Positions 16,606-24,490 of a stretch of 64,000 nt of DNA are shown here, piece by piece (the first letter of the stretch is position 1; the number at the start of each line of letters is the position of its first letter). Made by a program: the position numbers and the translations under genes. This DNA comes from Sphingomonas sp. SUN039. Its GTDB lineage: Bacteria > Pseudomonadota > Alphaproteobacteria > Sphingomonadales > Sphingomonadaceae. The stretch is taken from contig NZ_CP096972.1 in NCBI RefSeq assembly GCF_024758725.1, positions 3,206,001 to 3,270,000 on the forward strand, in the 5' to 3' direction. The notes beneath the pieces were generated by a model. That model saw nothing but the letters and a program-made list of their open reading frames with translations. It was not told the origin of the DNA and made no database searches.

Positions 16606-17720
16606 TACAAATCGTCGATCATGCCCGCCAGCGTGGCCAGACAGTCGCGCGCCAGTTGACGCGACCGTTCGGGCGACCAGCCGCGTGACGGATCGGGCGC
16701 GTCGGCGTTATCCTTGAACGGCATCTCCAGCGTCATCGCGACGGCATCAAAGCGTTCGGCGAGCTGGTTGGTCGACATCGACAGATTCGCCTTGCCCGCG
16801 ACCGCCACCGGATATCCGTGCTTGGTCTGGAAATCGGGCGTCCGCGCAGCAAGTTCGGTGGCGAAGCGCATGTAGAGGTCGCCCTGTCGTTGTGTCCATG
16901 ACGGAATACCGTCGAATCCGGCGAGAAAGACATAGGGAATCGCTTCGTCGCCGTGGACGTCCATCGCGAAATCGACCCCGGTCGCATCCATCGCCGCGCG
17001 GACATGGAATACTTCGGGTGAGCGTTCGAGGCTCGGTGCGTGCCATTCCCGGTTGAGGTTCACGCCGACGGCATTGGTCCGCAAATGCCCACGCGCGCTG
17101 CCGTCGGGGTTCATGTTGGGGACGATGTGCAGGGTCGCCGCCGCGCGCAGCCGTGCGGCGACCGGATCGTCTGAAACAAGCAGGTCGAGCGCCCCTTCGG
17201 CCCACCATTCGGCCATGCTCTCGCCCGGGTGCTGGCGCGCATAGAGCCAGATCGCCTTGGGACCGGTGCCCATCGTCAGGCAATCGATCGGTCGGCCGTC
17301 GAGCGTCTGGCCCAGTTCGGTCAGCTTCACGCCTGGCTCAGCGGCGATGCGCGCGACCAGATCGTGATGCTGTTCCATCGAATAGGGCGCGTGATAGGCG
17401 AGCCAGACGGCATCGTGCGCGGGTGTGTGCACGACTGTCAGCACGCCATCGGCATAGCTGGTTTCAGCCTGCTGCCAGTCGTGGCGGTCGTCGCTGAACC
17501 GCGCACGATAGCCGGGCCAGCCGAGCGGATAGGCCGCGTCGGCACAGTTCACGATCCTGAGCGTCACGGCCCGTCCCTTCGCGCCCGCGACGCGAAAGTG
17601 GAACCATTGGTAGAAATCGCTGTCCTTGTCGTGGCGGATCGCAAGCGTTGCGGTGTCGCCGTCGATGCCGAGAACCTCGATATTGCCGGAGTCGAAATTG
17701 CTGGAAATGCTGAGCGTCAT
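16605..17720 (-). CDS. M14-family zinc carboxypeptidase, cytosolic type
   Basis: A 371-residue M14 peptidase with the layout of cytosolic carboxypeptidases: an N-terminal beta-domain (SISSNFDSGNIEVL) followed by the catalytic domain. Zinc ligands are in YARQHPGESMAEWW (His and Glu) and MDVHGDEAIPYVF (His). The substrate-anchoring stretch NMNPDGSARGHLRTN and NREWHAPS are conserved, and the catalytic Glu is in LEMPFKD. There is no signal peptide. The ATG at 17720 overlaps the stop of the upstream DUF4136-like gene (ATGA), and the downstream GNAT is also coupled, forming a three-gene unit. Confidence 0.92.
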   Translation of the reverse strand: MTLSISSNFDSGNIEVLGIDGDTATLAIRHDKDSDFYQWFHFRVAGAKGRAVTLRIVNCADAAYPLGWPGYRARFSDDRHDWQQAETSYADGVLTVVHTPAHDAVWLAYHAPYSMEQHHDLVARIAAEPGVKLTELGQTLDGRPIDCLTMGTGPKAIWLYARQHPGESMAEWWAEGALDLLVSDDPVAARLRAAATLHIVPNMNPDGSARGHLRTNAVGVNLNREWHAPSLERSPEVFHVRAAMDATGVDFAMDVHGDEAIPYVFLAGFDGIPSWTQRQGDLYMRFATELAARTPDFQTKHGYPVAVAGKANLSMSTNQLAERFDAVAMTLEMPFKDNADAPDPSRGWSPERSRQLARDCLATLAGMIDDL

Positions 17721-18271
17721 TTGACGCTGATAGTGCGCCCCGACTGGCCGGGGAAGTCCCGGAAAAGCGCGGCGGCCAGCCGCTCGATCCGCTCGCCGCC
17801 TGCGGCACCCGATTCGGATTCGGCGCGCCCTTCCCACACGGTCTTGCCCGTGCTGCGGTCGCGCAACTGGACGAACAGCCGAGTGACTGTCGTGTCGCGA
17901 CCGCGCGGGGTGCCGACGCCGAAGCTGCCACCGATGCCGAAACCGCCGCCCCAGCCGCCGGTGCCGCCCCCGATGCCGATGGTCACCGGCGAGCGTCGCA
18001 CCGGGTCGCGGCGAACGTCTTTGGTCACTTCGACGGTGTAATCGTACCGCGCGGCGCCCTCGCCCGAAAAGCCGATGCGCGCCAGTTCCTGCACGACGGC
18101 GGTGTCGTACGTCGATTGTTCGAGCGACACGGCCGTTTTCATCGGGGCGACCGGGCCGGGCACGATTGCCTCGGCGATCGCGAATCGGGTGACCTGCACC
18201 GGTCGCGCGATTGCCGGCATCGCGGTCGAAAGGGCGACGCCGAGCGCGGCGACAGCAAACAGCTTTTTCAT
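17717..18271 (-). CDS. Exported protein, DUF4136-like
   Basis: A 184-residue protein with a Sec signal peptide (MKKLFAVAALGVALSTAMPA). AGGAG stands 8 bases before the ATG at 18271. The mature part has the pattern of DUF4136 proteins: a strand (VQVTRFAIAEA), a helix region with LEQSTYDTAVVQELARIGF and YDYTVEV. A glycine-rich insert (GIGGGTGGWGGGFG) follows, then LFVQLRDRSTGKTVWEGRAE. Function is unknown; such proteins are often envelope-associated. It leads a coupled set with the M14 peptidase and GNAT. Confidence 0.75.
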   Translation of the reverse strand: MKKLFAVAALGVALSTAMPAIARPVQVTRFAIAEAIVPGPVAPMKTAVSLEQSTYDTAVVQELARIGFSGEGAARYDYTVEVTKDVRRDPVRRSPVTIGIGGGTGGWGGGFGIGGSFGVGTPRGRDTTVTRLFVQLRDRSTGKTVWEGRAESESGAAGGERIERLAAALFRDFPGQSGRTISVK

Positions 18272-18411
18272 CGTCATGGCTCCTAGCCTATATGCGGCAT
18301 GATGAACGGCGGATGGACCGCAATCCCCGCCCCATGCGCCTTGACTTGGCGACCCCTGCCGACTAGGCGCGCCGCTTCCGATTTCAGACACAATCAAGAA
18401 AAGCCGCAGCC

Positions 18412-18537
18412 ATGAAGATTCGCAACTCGTTGAAGAGCCTCAAGGACCGTCACCGCGACAACCGCGTGATCCGTCGCCGTGGCCGCACCTATGTCATCAA
18501 CAAGACGAATCGCCGCTTCAAGGCGCGCCAGGGCTGA
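18412..18537 (+). CDS. rpmJ: 50S ribosomal protein L36, zinc-free form
   Basis: A 41-residue very basic protein: it starts [18 protein letters not shown] and ends [12 protein letters not shown]. It matches L36 but has none of the three cysteines and histidine that bind zinc in the canonical form, so it is the C-minus type usual in alphaproteobacteria. It lies alone, away from the ribosomal protein operons, as is common for this type. The HAD gene begins 8 bp after its stop. Confidence 0.95.
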   Translation: MKIRNSLKSLKDRHRDNRVIRRRGRTYVINKTNRRFKARQG

Positions 18538-18545
18538 TCGCCCCG

Positions 18546-19154
18546 GTGGCGGTGCACGCCGTCGTCTTCGATGTCGGCAAGGTGCTGGTCGAATGGGGCC
18601 CGCACTATCTCTATGACAAGCTGATCCCCGATGCGGCCGATCGCGCGGCGTTCCTGCGCGATGTTGTCACGACCGCGTGGCATTTCCAGCATGACGCGGG
18701 GCGACCTTTCGCCGAAACCAGCGCCGAACTGATCGCCGAATTTCCGCAGCACCGCGCACTGATCGAGGTGTGGGGCCCGCGCTTTCTGGAAACGATTCCG
18801 CATTTGATCCCCGGCATGGCCGATCTGGTCGCCGAACTTGCCGCGCGCGACGTAGCGCTGTTCGGGATCACCAATTTTTCGGGCGAGTTCTGGAAACCGT
18901 TCGTCGCGCGCGAAGCTGTTCTGTTCGCGCCATTCCGCGACATCGTCGTGTCGGGCGACGAGAAGCTGGTGAAGCCCGATCCCGCGATCTACCGGCTGGC
19001 GCTGCGGCGATTCGGGCTTCAACCGGGCGAAGCCATGTTCATCGACGACAATCTGGCGAATGTGCAAGGTGCCGAAGCCGAGGGGTTTGTCGGGCATCAT
19101 TTCGTCGATGCACCGACTCTGCTTGCGGACCTCATTGCGCGCGGTCTGCTTTAG
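18546..19154 (+). CDS. HAD-family phosphatase
   Basis: A 202-residue HAD subfamily IA hydrolase close to the YihX / epoxide-hydrolase N-domain group. Motif I is VVFDVGKVLVEW, where the second acid of DxD is Gly, as in FDxGNV proteins. Motif II is GITNF (18880 region), motif III uses the Lys in GDEKLVKPDPAIY, and motif IV is MFIDDNLANVQGA. It probably removes phosphate from a sugar phosphate or similar. Start codons GTG 18546 and GTG 18552 are both possible. It follows rpmJ closely and overlaps the convergent pyk by 4 bp. Confidence 0.9.
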   Translation: MAVHAVVFDVGKVLVEWGPHYLYDKLIPDAADRAAFLRDVVTTAWHFQHDAGRPFAETSAELIAEFPQHRALIEVWGPRFLETIPHLIPGMADLVAELAARDVALFGITNFSGEFWKPFVAREAVLFAPFRDIVVSGDEKLVKPDPAIYRLALRRFGLQPGEAMFIDDNLANVQGAEAEGFVGHHFVDAPTLLADLIARGLL

Positions 19155-20608
19155 CGCCCCCCGACTTTCAGCTCTTCGCCGGTCAGGCGCACGACGTGGA
19201 GCACATTGGTCGACCCCGGCACGCCGAACGGGACGCCGGCCATGATGATGATACGGTCGTCGGGACCGGCGAGCTGGTGGCGCAGCGCCATGCGCTTCGA
19301 CTTCGCCACCATCTCCTCGAAATCCTTTACGTCGCGCGTCTGGACGGCGTGCGTGCCCCAGACGATTCCCGTGCGGCGCGCCGTATCGGCCTTGGGTGTC
19401 AGCACCAGCAAAGGTACCGAGGGACGTTCGCGCGAGACGCGGCGCGCGGTCGAGCCCGACGCGGTGAAACACACGATGGCCTTGGCCCCGACCGTGATCG
19501 CGATTTCGCGGGCTGCATCGGCCAGCGCGTCGGCGGTCGTCGGGTCCGACTTGGTCTCGGTAAAATGCAGCCGCGCGAAATAGCCGGGATCGCTTTCGAC
19601 CGATCGTGCGATCGCGTCCATCATCGCCACCGATTCGACCGGCCATGCGCCAGCCGCCGACTCCGCCGACAACATCACCGCATCGGCCCCGTCGTAAATC
19701 GCGGTCGCCACGTCGGACACTTCGGCGCGGGTCGGGGAGGGCGAGGTAATCATCGATTCGAGCATCTGCGTCGCGACCACCACGGGCTTGCCCATCCGCC
19801 GCGCCGTCTCGACGATCCGCTTTTGCGCAGGCGGCACGGCCTGGGGCGGCAGTTCCACCCCCAGATCGCCGCGTGCGACCATCACCGCATCCGCCAGTTC
19901 GACCAGTTCCTCCAGCCGGTCGAGGGCGGCAGGCTTCTCGATCTTTGCGAGCAGTGCCGCGCGTCCGCCGATCAGTTTCCGCGCTTCGGCCAGATCCTCG
20001 GGCCGCTGTACGAACGACAGCGCGACCCAGTCGACACCTTGGTCGAGCGCGAACGCAAGGTCGCTGCGGTCCTTCTCGGTCAGCGCCGCCATCGGCACGA
20101 CCACATCGGGCACGTTCAGCCCTTTGCGGTTGCTCAACATCCCGCCGACTTCGACGCGGGTCATGACATGGTCGTCGGCCATGTCGCTGACCCGCAGCAC
20201 CAGCTTGCCGTCGTCGAGCAACAGCCGCGCGCCGAGCTTCAGCGCCTCGAAAATCTCCTTGTGCGGCAGGCACACCCGGGTCGCATCGCCCTCGGCCGGA
20301 TCGCGGTCGAGGCGAAAGCTTTGGCCCGTCACCAACTCGACCTTGCCGCCCACAAAGGTGCCGACGCGCAATTTCGGTCCCTGAAGATCGGCCAATATCG
20401 TCGTCGGACGTACCAGCGACTTTTCGAGCGAGCGGATCGCCGCGATCACCGGCGCATGATCGCCCTGCACCCCGTGGCTCATGTTGATGCGGAACGCATC
20501 GGCCCCGGCGCGGATCAGCTTTTCGATCATCTCGGGCGTGTTGCTCGCCGGACCCAGCGTGGCGAGCACACGGACTTTGCGGGCGCGGGGGGCAAGCGAA
20601 CGGTGCAA
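19151..20608 (-). CDS. pyk: Pyruvate kinase
   Basis: Pyk transfers phosphate from phosphoenolpyruvate to ADP. The protein (about 485 residues) shows KVRVLATLGPASNTPEMI, the INMSHG loop, the catalytic LLAKIEKPAALDRL (Lys), VMVARGDLGVELP, the QMLESMITSPSPTRAEVSDVA signature and the C-terminal allosteric domain. There is no in-frame ATG near the start. I chose the TTG at 20608 because AGGAG sits 7 bases upstream; the frame is open to 20638. With gpmA 4 kb away, two lower-glycolysis enzymes lie close together but not in one operon. Confidence 0.97.
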   Translation of the reverse strand: MHRSLAPRARKVRVLATLGPASNTPEMIEKLIRAGADAFRINMSHGVQGDHAPVIAAIRSLEKSLVRPTTILADLQGPKLRVGTFVGGKVELVTGQSFRLDRDPAEGDATRVCLPHKEIFEALKLGARLLLDDGKLVLRVSDMADDHVMTRVEVGGMLSNRKGLNVPDVVVPMAALTEKDRSDLAFALDQGVDWVALSFVQRPEDLAEARKLIGGRAALLAKIEKPAALDRLEELVELADAVMVARGDLGVELPPQAVPPAQKRIVETARRMGKPVVVATQMLESMITSPSPTRAEVSDVATAIYDGADAVMLSAESAAGAWPVESVAMMDAIARSVESDPGYFARLHFTETKSDPTTADALADAAREIAITVGAKAIVCFTASGSTARRVSRERPSVPLLVLTPKADTARRTGIVWGTHAVQTRDVKDFEEMVAKSKRMALRHQLAGPDDRIIIMAGVPFGVPGSTNVLHVVRLTGEELKVGGR

Positions 20609-20787
20609 ACAACATCTCCTGACGGGCGGGTGACGCAATCGATAGCGGCCATTTGCGACCGACGAAAGCGAGGCGGTTGAGAATAGGTATTCACTCGCCT
20701 AGGGACGCCGCTTCGATTCTGACTGGCGACGTTCCAGGGCTGCAGGCCCGCTCATCACGAACGCTGCTTTTGAACCAAGGAGATCAC

Positions 20788-21030
20788 ATGGCCGAGGCCA
20801 CAGTTTCAGACGATCGTTTGCGCCTTCTAATCGAGCGGGTCGAGCGCCTCGAAGAGGAAAAAAAGGGTATCGCCGACGACGTTCGTGACGTTTACGCCGA
20901 GGCCAAAAGCGTGGGGTACGACGTCAAAATCATGCGGCAAATTGTCCGCCTTCGCAAAATGTCGCATCAAGACCGGCAGGAAATGGAAGCGATTCTGGAT
21001 CTGTACAAGGCGGCTTTGGGACTGGGGTGA
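20788..21030 (+). CDS. gapR: GapR-like nucleoid protein (DUF2312)
   Basis: An 80-residue protein of the DUF2312/UPF0335 family. In Caulobacter, GapR of this family binds overtwisted DNA ahead of replication and transcription and stimulates gyrase and topoisomerase IV. The sequence is nearly all helix ([20 protein letters not shown], then a conserved [20 protein letters not shown] with LRKM). It is slightly shorter than the Caulobacter protein at its N-terminus. AAGGAG precedes the ATG at 20788. It is divergent from pyk with a 179-bp gap that should hold both promoters. Confidence 0.9.
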   Translation: MAEATVSDDRLRLLIERVERLEEEKKGIADDVRDVYAEAKSVGYDVKIMRQIVRLRKMSHQDRQEMEAILDLYKAALGLG

Positions 21031-21041
21031 ACACAGAGCAG

Positions 21042-21695
21042 CTAGTCCTTCGCGGTGCGACGGACAGCCTCGTATTCCTTCAGCGTTGCGGGATTGCCAA
21101 TCCTTAGATCGTCGGCCAGCTCTTTCAGCTCCCGGAGATATTCGGCCTGACTCTGCACCGTCGCGGTCATTGCACCCTCGACAAGGCCGAGCACCCACCG
21201 GATTGCGGCCCAAGTCGCGACAATGTCGCTGGGTTCGATGATCAGGTCGGCCTTGCTCTTGGGGTGAGTAACGCGGTTTCTGATCCCAACGGCCCGTTTG
21301 AGGCTGGACCAGCCTGCTCCTGCGAAATCGACCGCCAGATTCGGCGCAATTGTCCCCGCTAGATTGGTCGTCATCCGTATCATTGCCGTCAGGGAGAGAT
21401 ATTTGGGCTGGGTGATAACTCTACCGGTTTCGCTAACCGAATAAGTGAGTTCGGCGAGAGCAAGCTGCGTAGCTGGCGGCAACTCGCCGTGAACCGATGC
21501 TGCGACTTCGCGAATATGCTCGCGATAGGTCCACACCGCGCCCTCAATGAATGCGAACAATGTCCGAATCAGGTCGCGTCGTGCAGTTTGGCTGTCGTTT
21601 GTCTCGCGACGATCCAATGCAGCAACTGCGTCGCTCATCAACATCCTGAGGAATGTTTCGCCGAGCTCGCCTGTCTCGTTACCCGCAATCGTCAT
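21042..21695 (-). CDS. HEPN-like protein of unknown function
   Basis: A 217-residue, largely helical protein that I do not recognise as a named family. It contains RNRVTH at residues 139-144, which fits the RNxxxH motif of HEPN ribonucleases, followed by PKSKADL. HEPN domains with this motif are toxins or antiviral RNases in many systems. There is no neighbouring nucleotidyltransferase or antitoxin on its strand. Counted over 240 bases its GC is about 57%, below the neighbouring core genes. It sits between gapR and yebC on the opposite strand, in keeping with an insertion. Confidence 0.6.
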   Translation of the reverse strand: MTIAGNETGELGETFLRMLMSDAVAALDRRETNDSQTARRDLIRTLFAFIEGAVWTYREHIREVAASVHGELPPATQLALAELTYSVSETGRVITQPKYLSLTAMIRMTTNLAGTIAPNLAVDFAGAGWSSLKRAVGIRNRVTHPKSKADLIIEPSDIVATWAAIRWVLGLVEGAMTATVQSQAEYLRELKELADDLRIGNPATLKEYEAVRRTAKD

Positions 21696-21793
21696 GCGAC
21701 ATCCTCCTCGCGACGGCTAACTTGCCCCGATTACGCGGCTAAGTTAAGCGCCCGCAGCCTCTTCCAACTAACCGTGCAAAGCAAAAAGAACCC

Positions 21794-22537
21794 ATGGCAG
21801 GCCATTCCAAATTCAAGAACATCATGCACCGCAAAGGTGCCCAGGATAAAAAGCGCGCAGCGGCGTTTTCGAAGCTGAGCCGCGAGATCACTGTCGCGGC
21901 GAAATCCGGGTTGCCCGATCCGGCCATGAATGCGCGCCTGCGCGCCGCCGTGCTTACCGCGCGCGCAGGCGGCATGCCCAAGGACAATATCGAACGCGCG
22001 ATCAACAATGCGTCGAAGGGCGACGGCGCGAATTACGAGGAAATTCGCTATGAGGGGTTCGGCCCCGGCGGTGTCAGCCTCATCATCGAGGCGCTGACCG
22101 ACAACCGCAACCGCACCGCGACCAACGTCAAGACGGCGGTGTCGAAGAACGGCGGCAACCTTGGCGCGCCGGGCGCGGTCAGCCATGCCTTCGACCGGCT
22201 CGGGCTGATCGCCTATCCCGCCAAGGCGGGCGATGCCGATGCGGTGTTCGAGGCGGCACTGGAAGCAGGCGCGGAGGACGTGTCCAGCGACGAGGACGGC
22301 CACCAGATCTGGACCAGTGTCGAGACGCTGCACGAGGTCGGCAAGGCGCTCGAGTCCGCCATCGGCGAAGGCGAAGGCGCGAAGCTTGCGTGGCGGCCGC
22401 AGACCATGGTCACCGTCGGCGAAGGCGATGCCGCCTTGCTGATGAAACTGCTCGACGCGCTCGACGAGGATGACGACGTGCAGACCGTGTGGGGCAATTA
22501 CGACGTGCCGGACGAAGTGATGGAGAAGCTCGCCTGA
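21794..22537 (+). CDS. YebC/PmpR family translation or transcription regulator
   Basis: A 247-residue YebC/TACO1 protein, with the N-terminal signature [20 protein letters not shown] and the conserved [11 protein letters not shown] and [19 protein letters not shown]. Members were first described as DNA-binding regulators. More recent work ties the family to ribosomes stalled on prolines. It is the gene immediately ahead of ruvC, as in many bacteria, and its stop overlaps the likely ruvC start. Confidence 0.96.
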   Translation: MAGHSKFKNIMHRKGAQDKKRAAAFSKLSREITVAAKSGLPDPAMNARLRAAVLTARAGGMPKDNIERAINNASKGDGANYEEIRYEGFGPGGVSLIIEALTDNRNRTATNVKTAVSKNGGNLGAPGAVSHAFDRLGLIAYPAKAGDADAVFEAALEAGAEDVSSDEDGHQIWTSVETLHEVGKALESAIGEGEGAKLAWRPQTMVTVGEGDAALLMKLLDALDEDDDVQTVWGNYDVPDEVMEKLA

Positions 22538-23016
22538 TCATCCTCGGCCTCGATCCCGGCCTCGGCACCACCGGCTGGGGCGTGATCGCGGTTGCCGGGA
22601 ACCGGCTGACCCATATCGCCAACGGCCAGGTATCGACCGATCCCAAAGCCTCGCTGGCTGAGCGGCTCGTGGTGCTCGACCGCGAACTGGCGGACGTCAT
22701 CGCGCGCCACGACCCGCAAGCGGCGGCGGTCGAGGAAGTGTTCGTCAACAGCAACGCGCAATCGACCTTGAAATTGGGTCAGGCGCGCGGCGTGTGCCTG
22801 CTCGCCGCGGCGCGCACCGGCATCCCCGTTGCTGAATATGCGACGCGGCTGGTGAAAAAGGCAGTCGTCGGCACGGGCGCTGCGGAAAAAGCGCAGGTTC
22901 AGGCAATGCTCAAGATATTGCTCCCCGGCGCGAAGCTCGCGGGTGCCGATGCCGCAGACGCGCTCGCGGTCGCAATTTGCCATGCGCACCATGCGCGGAG
23001 TCTGCGACTTCCCTGA
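22534..23016 (+). CDS. ruvC: Crossover junction endodeoxyribonuclease RuvC
   Basis: RuvC cuts Holliday junctions. The core begins with [16 protein letters not shown], where the first catalytic Asp lies, followed by [11 protein letters not shown] (Glu) and the C-terminal acidic pair in [17 protein letters not shown]. Family alignment puts the start at the CTG at 22534 (overlapping the yebC stop, with GGAGAA upstream), giving 160 residues. The only canonical in-frame start is a GTG at 22489 inside yebC, which adds 15 residues unlike the family. The stop TGA falls inside a palindromic repeat. Identity is certain; the start codon is not. Confidence 0.93.
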   Translation: MIILGLDPGLGTTGWGVIAVAGNRLTHIANGQVSTDPKASLAERLVVLDRELADVIARHDPQAAAVEEVFVNSNAQSTLKLGQARGVCLLAAARTGIPVAEYATRLVKKAVVGTGAAEKAQVQAMLKILLPGAKLAGADAADALAVAICHAHHARSLRLP

Positions 23017-23054
23017 GCCTGTCGAAGGGCGGTGAGAGGCTTCGACAAGCTCAG
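23013..23054. repeat. Palindromic repeat at the end of ruvC
   Basis: CTGAGCCTGTCGAAG (23013-23027) and CTTCGACAAGCTCAG (23040-23054) are inverted 15-base arms with one mismatch. This TCGACA-GCTCAG type of palindrome is common between genes in sphingomonads. It supplies the ruvC stop codon (23014-23016) and separates ruvC from ruvA. Confidence 0.8.
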
Positions 23055-23076
23055 CCAAGCCGGTTAGGGGGCAATT

Positions 23077-23667
23077 GTGATCGCAAGACTGACCGGCACT
23101 CTCGCGGAAAGCGCATCGGACCATGCGGTGATCGACGTCGGCGGCGTCGGCTATCTGGTGCAGGCGTCGGCGCGGACGCTCAACTTTCTCGGCGCGGTCG
23201 GCGGCAGCGTGATGGTGTTCACCGAGATGCAAGTCCGCGAGGACGCGATGACCTTGTTCGCGTTCGGCAGTGCTGCCGAGCGCGACTGGTTTCGCCTGCT
23301 CACCGGCGTGCAGGGAGTCGGCGGGCGCGTCGCGCTCAGCATCCTGTCGGTGCTCGACGAGGGCGAACTCAGCCGCGCGGTCGCGACGCAGGACAAGGCG
23401 ATGGTCGCCCGCGCCAACGGCGTCGGTCCCAAACTCGCCGAACGCATCGTGCGCGAGCTGAAGGACAAGGTCGGCGGCGTCGCGCTGTCAACCCCCGGTG
23501 CAGTGCCGGTGGCGGGCGTATCGGCGGACGCGGTGTCGGCGCTCACCGGCCTGGGCTTCAAACCCGCCGAAGCGAGCGCGGCAGTGGCGAAGGCGGAGGA
23601 GGAGCTTGGGGCAGGTGCGGGGCTCGACGCGCTGGTGCGGGTGGCGTTGAAGAAGGTGGGGCGGTAG
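23077..23667 (+). CDS. ruvA: Holliday junction branch migration protein RuvA
   Basis: RuvA binds four-way junctions as a tetramer and loads RuvB. The 196-residue protein starts [12 protein letters not shown] (GTG 23077), with the OB-domain [10 protein letters not shown]. Two helix-hairpin-helix motifs follow ([17 protein letters not shown] and [21 protein letters not shown]), and the C-terminal domain that touches RuvB ([20 protein letters not shown]). It follows ruvC by 60 bp, but ruvB comes only after a further 816 bp of inserted small genes. Confidence 0.97.
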   Translation: MIARLTGTLAESASDHAVIDVGGVGYLVQASARTLNFLGAVGGSVMVFTEMQVREDAMTLFAFGSAAERDWFRLLTGVQGVGGRVALSILSVLDEGELSRAVATQDKAMVARANGVGPKLAERIVRELKDKVGGVALSTPGAVPVAGVSADAVSALTGLGFKPAEASAAVAKAEEELGAGAGLDALVRVALKKVGR

Positions 23668-23688
23668 GATGCGGGTCAGGAGGTCGAT

Positions 23689-23877
23689 ATGGTCGATATG
23701 AGCGCATTGGTCGGCACCGTTCGCCGTCTCGGCATGGCGGGGCCGCCATATGAAGTGCTTGGGCCGACCGGGCCGTCGGCGTCGGGCGAAGCGCAGGTTC
23801 GCATCTATCTCATTGAAAGCGGCGAAGAGGTCGAGCATTCGCTCGAACAAGTGCTGGCCGATCCGCTCGACGACTGA
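23689..23877 (+). CDS. DUF5397-like small protein, likely partner of VapD
   Basis: A 62-residue acidic protein (VRRLGMAGPPYEVLGPTG, then YLIESGEEVEHSLEQVLADPLDD). It resembles the DUF5397 family found next to vapD. Its stop overlaps the start of vapD (TGATG), so the pair is translationally coupled. The tight arrangement is that of an antitoxin-toxin pair like VapX-VapD, and I infer that it is the antitoxin. It begins 21 bp after ruvA. Confidence 0.72.
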   Translation: MVDMSALVGTVRRLGMAGPPYEVLGPTGPSASGEAQVRIYLIESGEEVEHSLEQVLADPLDD

Positions 23878-24155
23878 TGTTTGCCATCGGTTTCGATCTG
23901 CTCTGGCACCAGACGCGCAACACGCATCCCAAGGGCGTCAGCCAAGCCTATGCCGACATCGGCGCGGTGCTCAATCGCTATGGTTTCACGCGGGTGCAGG
24001 GCAGCGTTTACGTTTCGCAGGGCGACAGCCTCGTCAACGTGACGCTCGCGATGAACGCGCTCAAGGCGCTGCCGTGGTTCCCGACCTGTGTCCGCGACAT
24101 CCGTGCGTTCAAGGTCGAGCATTGGAGCGACTTCACGGATTTCATGAAATCGTGA
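23877..24155 (+). CDS. vapD: VapD-family ribonuclease (Cas2-like fold)
   Basis: A 92-residue VapD protein (MFAIGFDLLWHQ, YADIGAVLNRYGFTRVQGSVYV, FPTCVRDIRAFKVEHWSDFT). VapD proteins have a ferredoxin-like fold related to Cas2 and some cut RNA as purine-specific endonucleases. The conserved Asp near the end of the first strand (GFDL) is present. It is coupled to the DUF5397-like gene upstream and its own stop overlaps the next gene (GTGA). The module is lodged between ruvA and ruvB. Confidence 0.85.
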   Translation: MFAIGFDLLWHQTRNTHPKGVSQAYADIGAVLNRYGFTRVQGSVYVSQGDSLVNVTLAMNALKALPWFPTCVRDIRAFKVEHWSDFTDFMKS

Positions 24156-24490
24156 ACTTGTTCAGGATTATCAAGGCCTCATTCTCGCCCAGAGAGGTAG
24201 CTATTGCAGGCGTCATTGTATCTTGGGTTTTTTTTGCTTCTTTCGCGTTCTGTGTTATCTTTCTTAATCAACCTTCCGCACTGTTTGTAATTGTACCGGG
24301 ATTTGTGATTTTGGGTATCTTCACCCAATTACTCTCAAAATGCCCGCAGTGCGGCAAGAGCCCGTTGAAGTTTCATAGTGATCGCTTGAGCTGGTTCGAA
24401 CTTTATTTTATGAAAAAAGCGTACTTGCTTTGGCCCGAACGCATTTGCTCGCGATGCGATGCACGACTGGATGTTATTGATCGTGCCTGA
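24152..24490 (+). CDS. AT-rich membrane protein with zinc-ribbon cysteines
   Basis: A 112-residue protein of unknown function. Two hydrophobic segments ([20 protein letters not shown] and [20 protein letters not shown]) are followed by a cytoplasmic or periplasmic tail with two Cys pairs (CPQC and CSRC), a likely zinc ribbon. The GTG start overlaps the vapD stop, and its end overlaps the start of ruvB. GC over 24181-24420 is 102/240 (about 43%), against about 65% around it, which points to recent transfer. No close family is recognised. Confidence 0.65.
   Translation: MNLFRIIKASFSPREVAIAGVIVSWVFFASFAFCVIFLNQPSALFVIVPGFVILGIFTQLLSKCPQCGKSPLKFHSDRLSWFELYFMKKAYLLWPERICSRCDARLDVIDRA

Noticed and set aside
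23011-23056. Rho-independent terminator between ruvC and ruvA
   Set aside because: The arms are a known type of sphingomonad palindrome with a mismatch and no T-run, and ruvA must be co-transcribed.
23750-24490. Single 246-codon gene covering the vapD region
   Set aside because: Its first part is the wrong frame of the DUF5397/vapD genes; only the part after GTG 24152 looks real.
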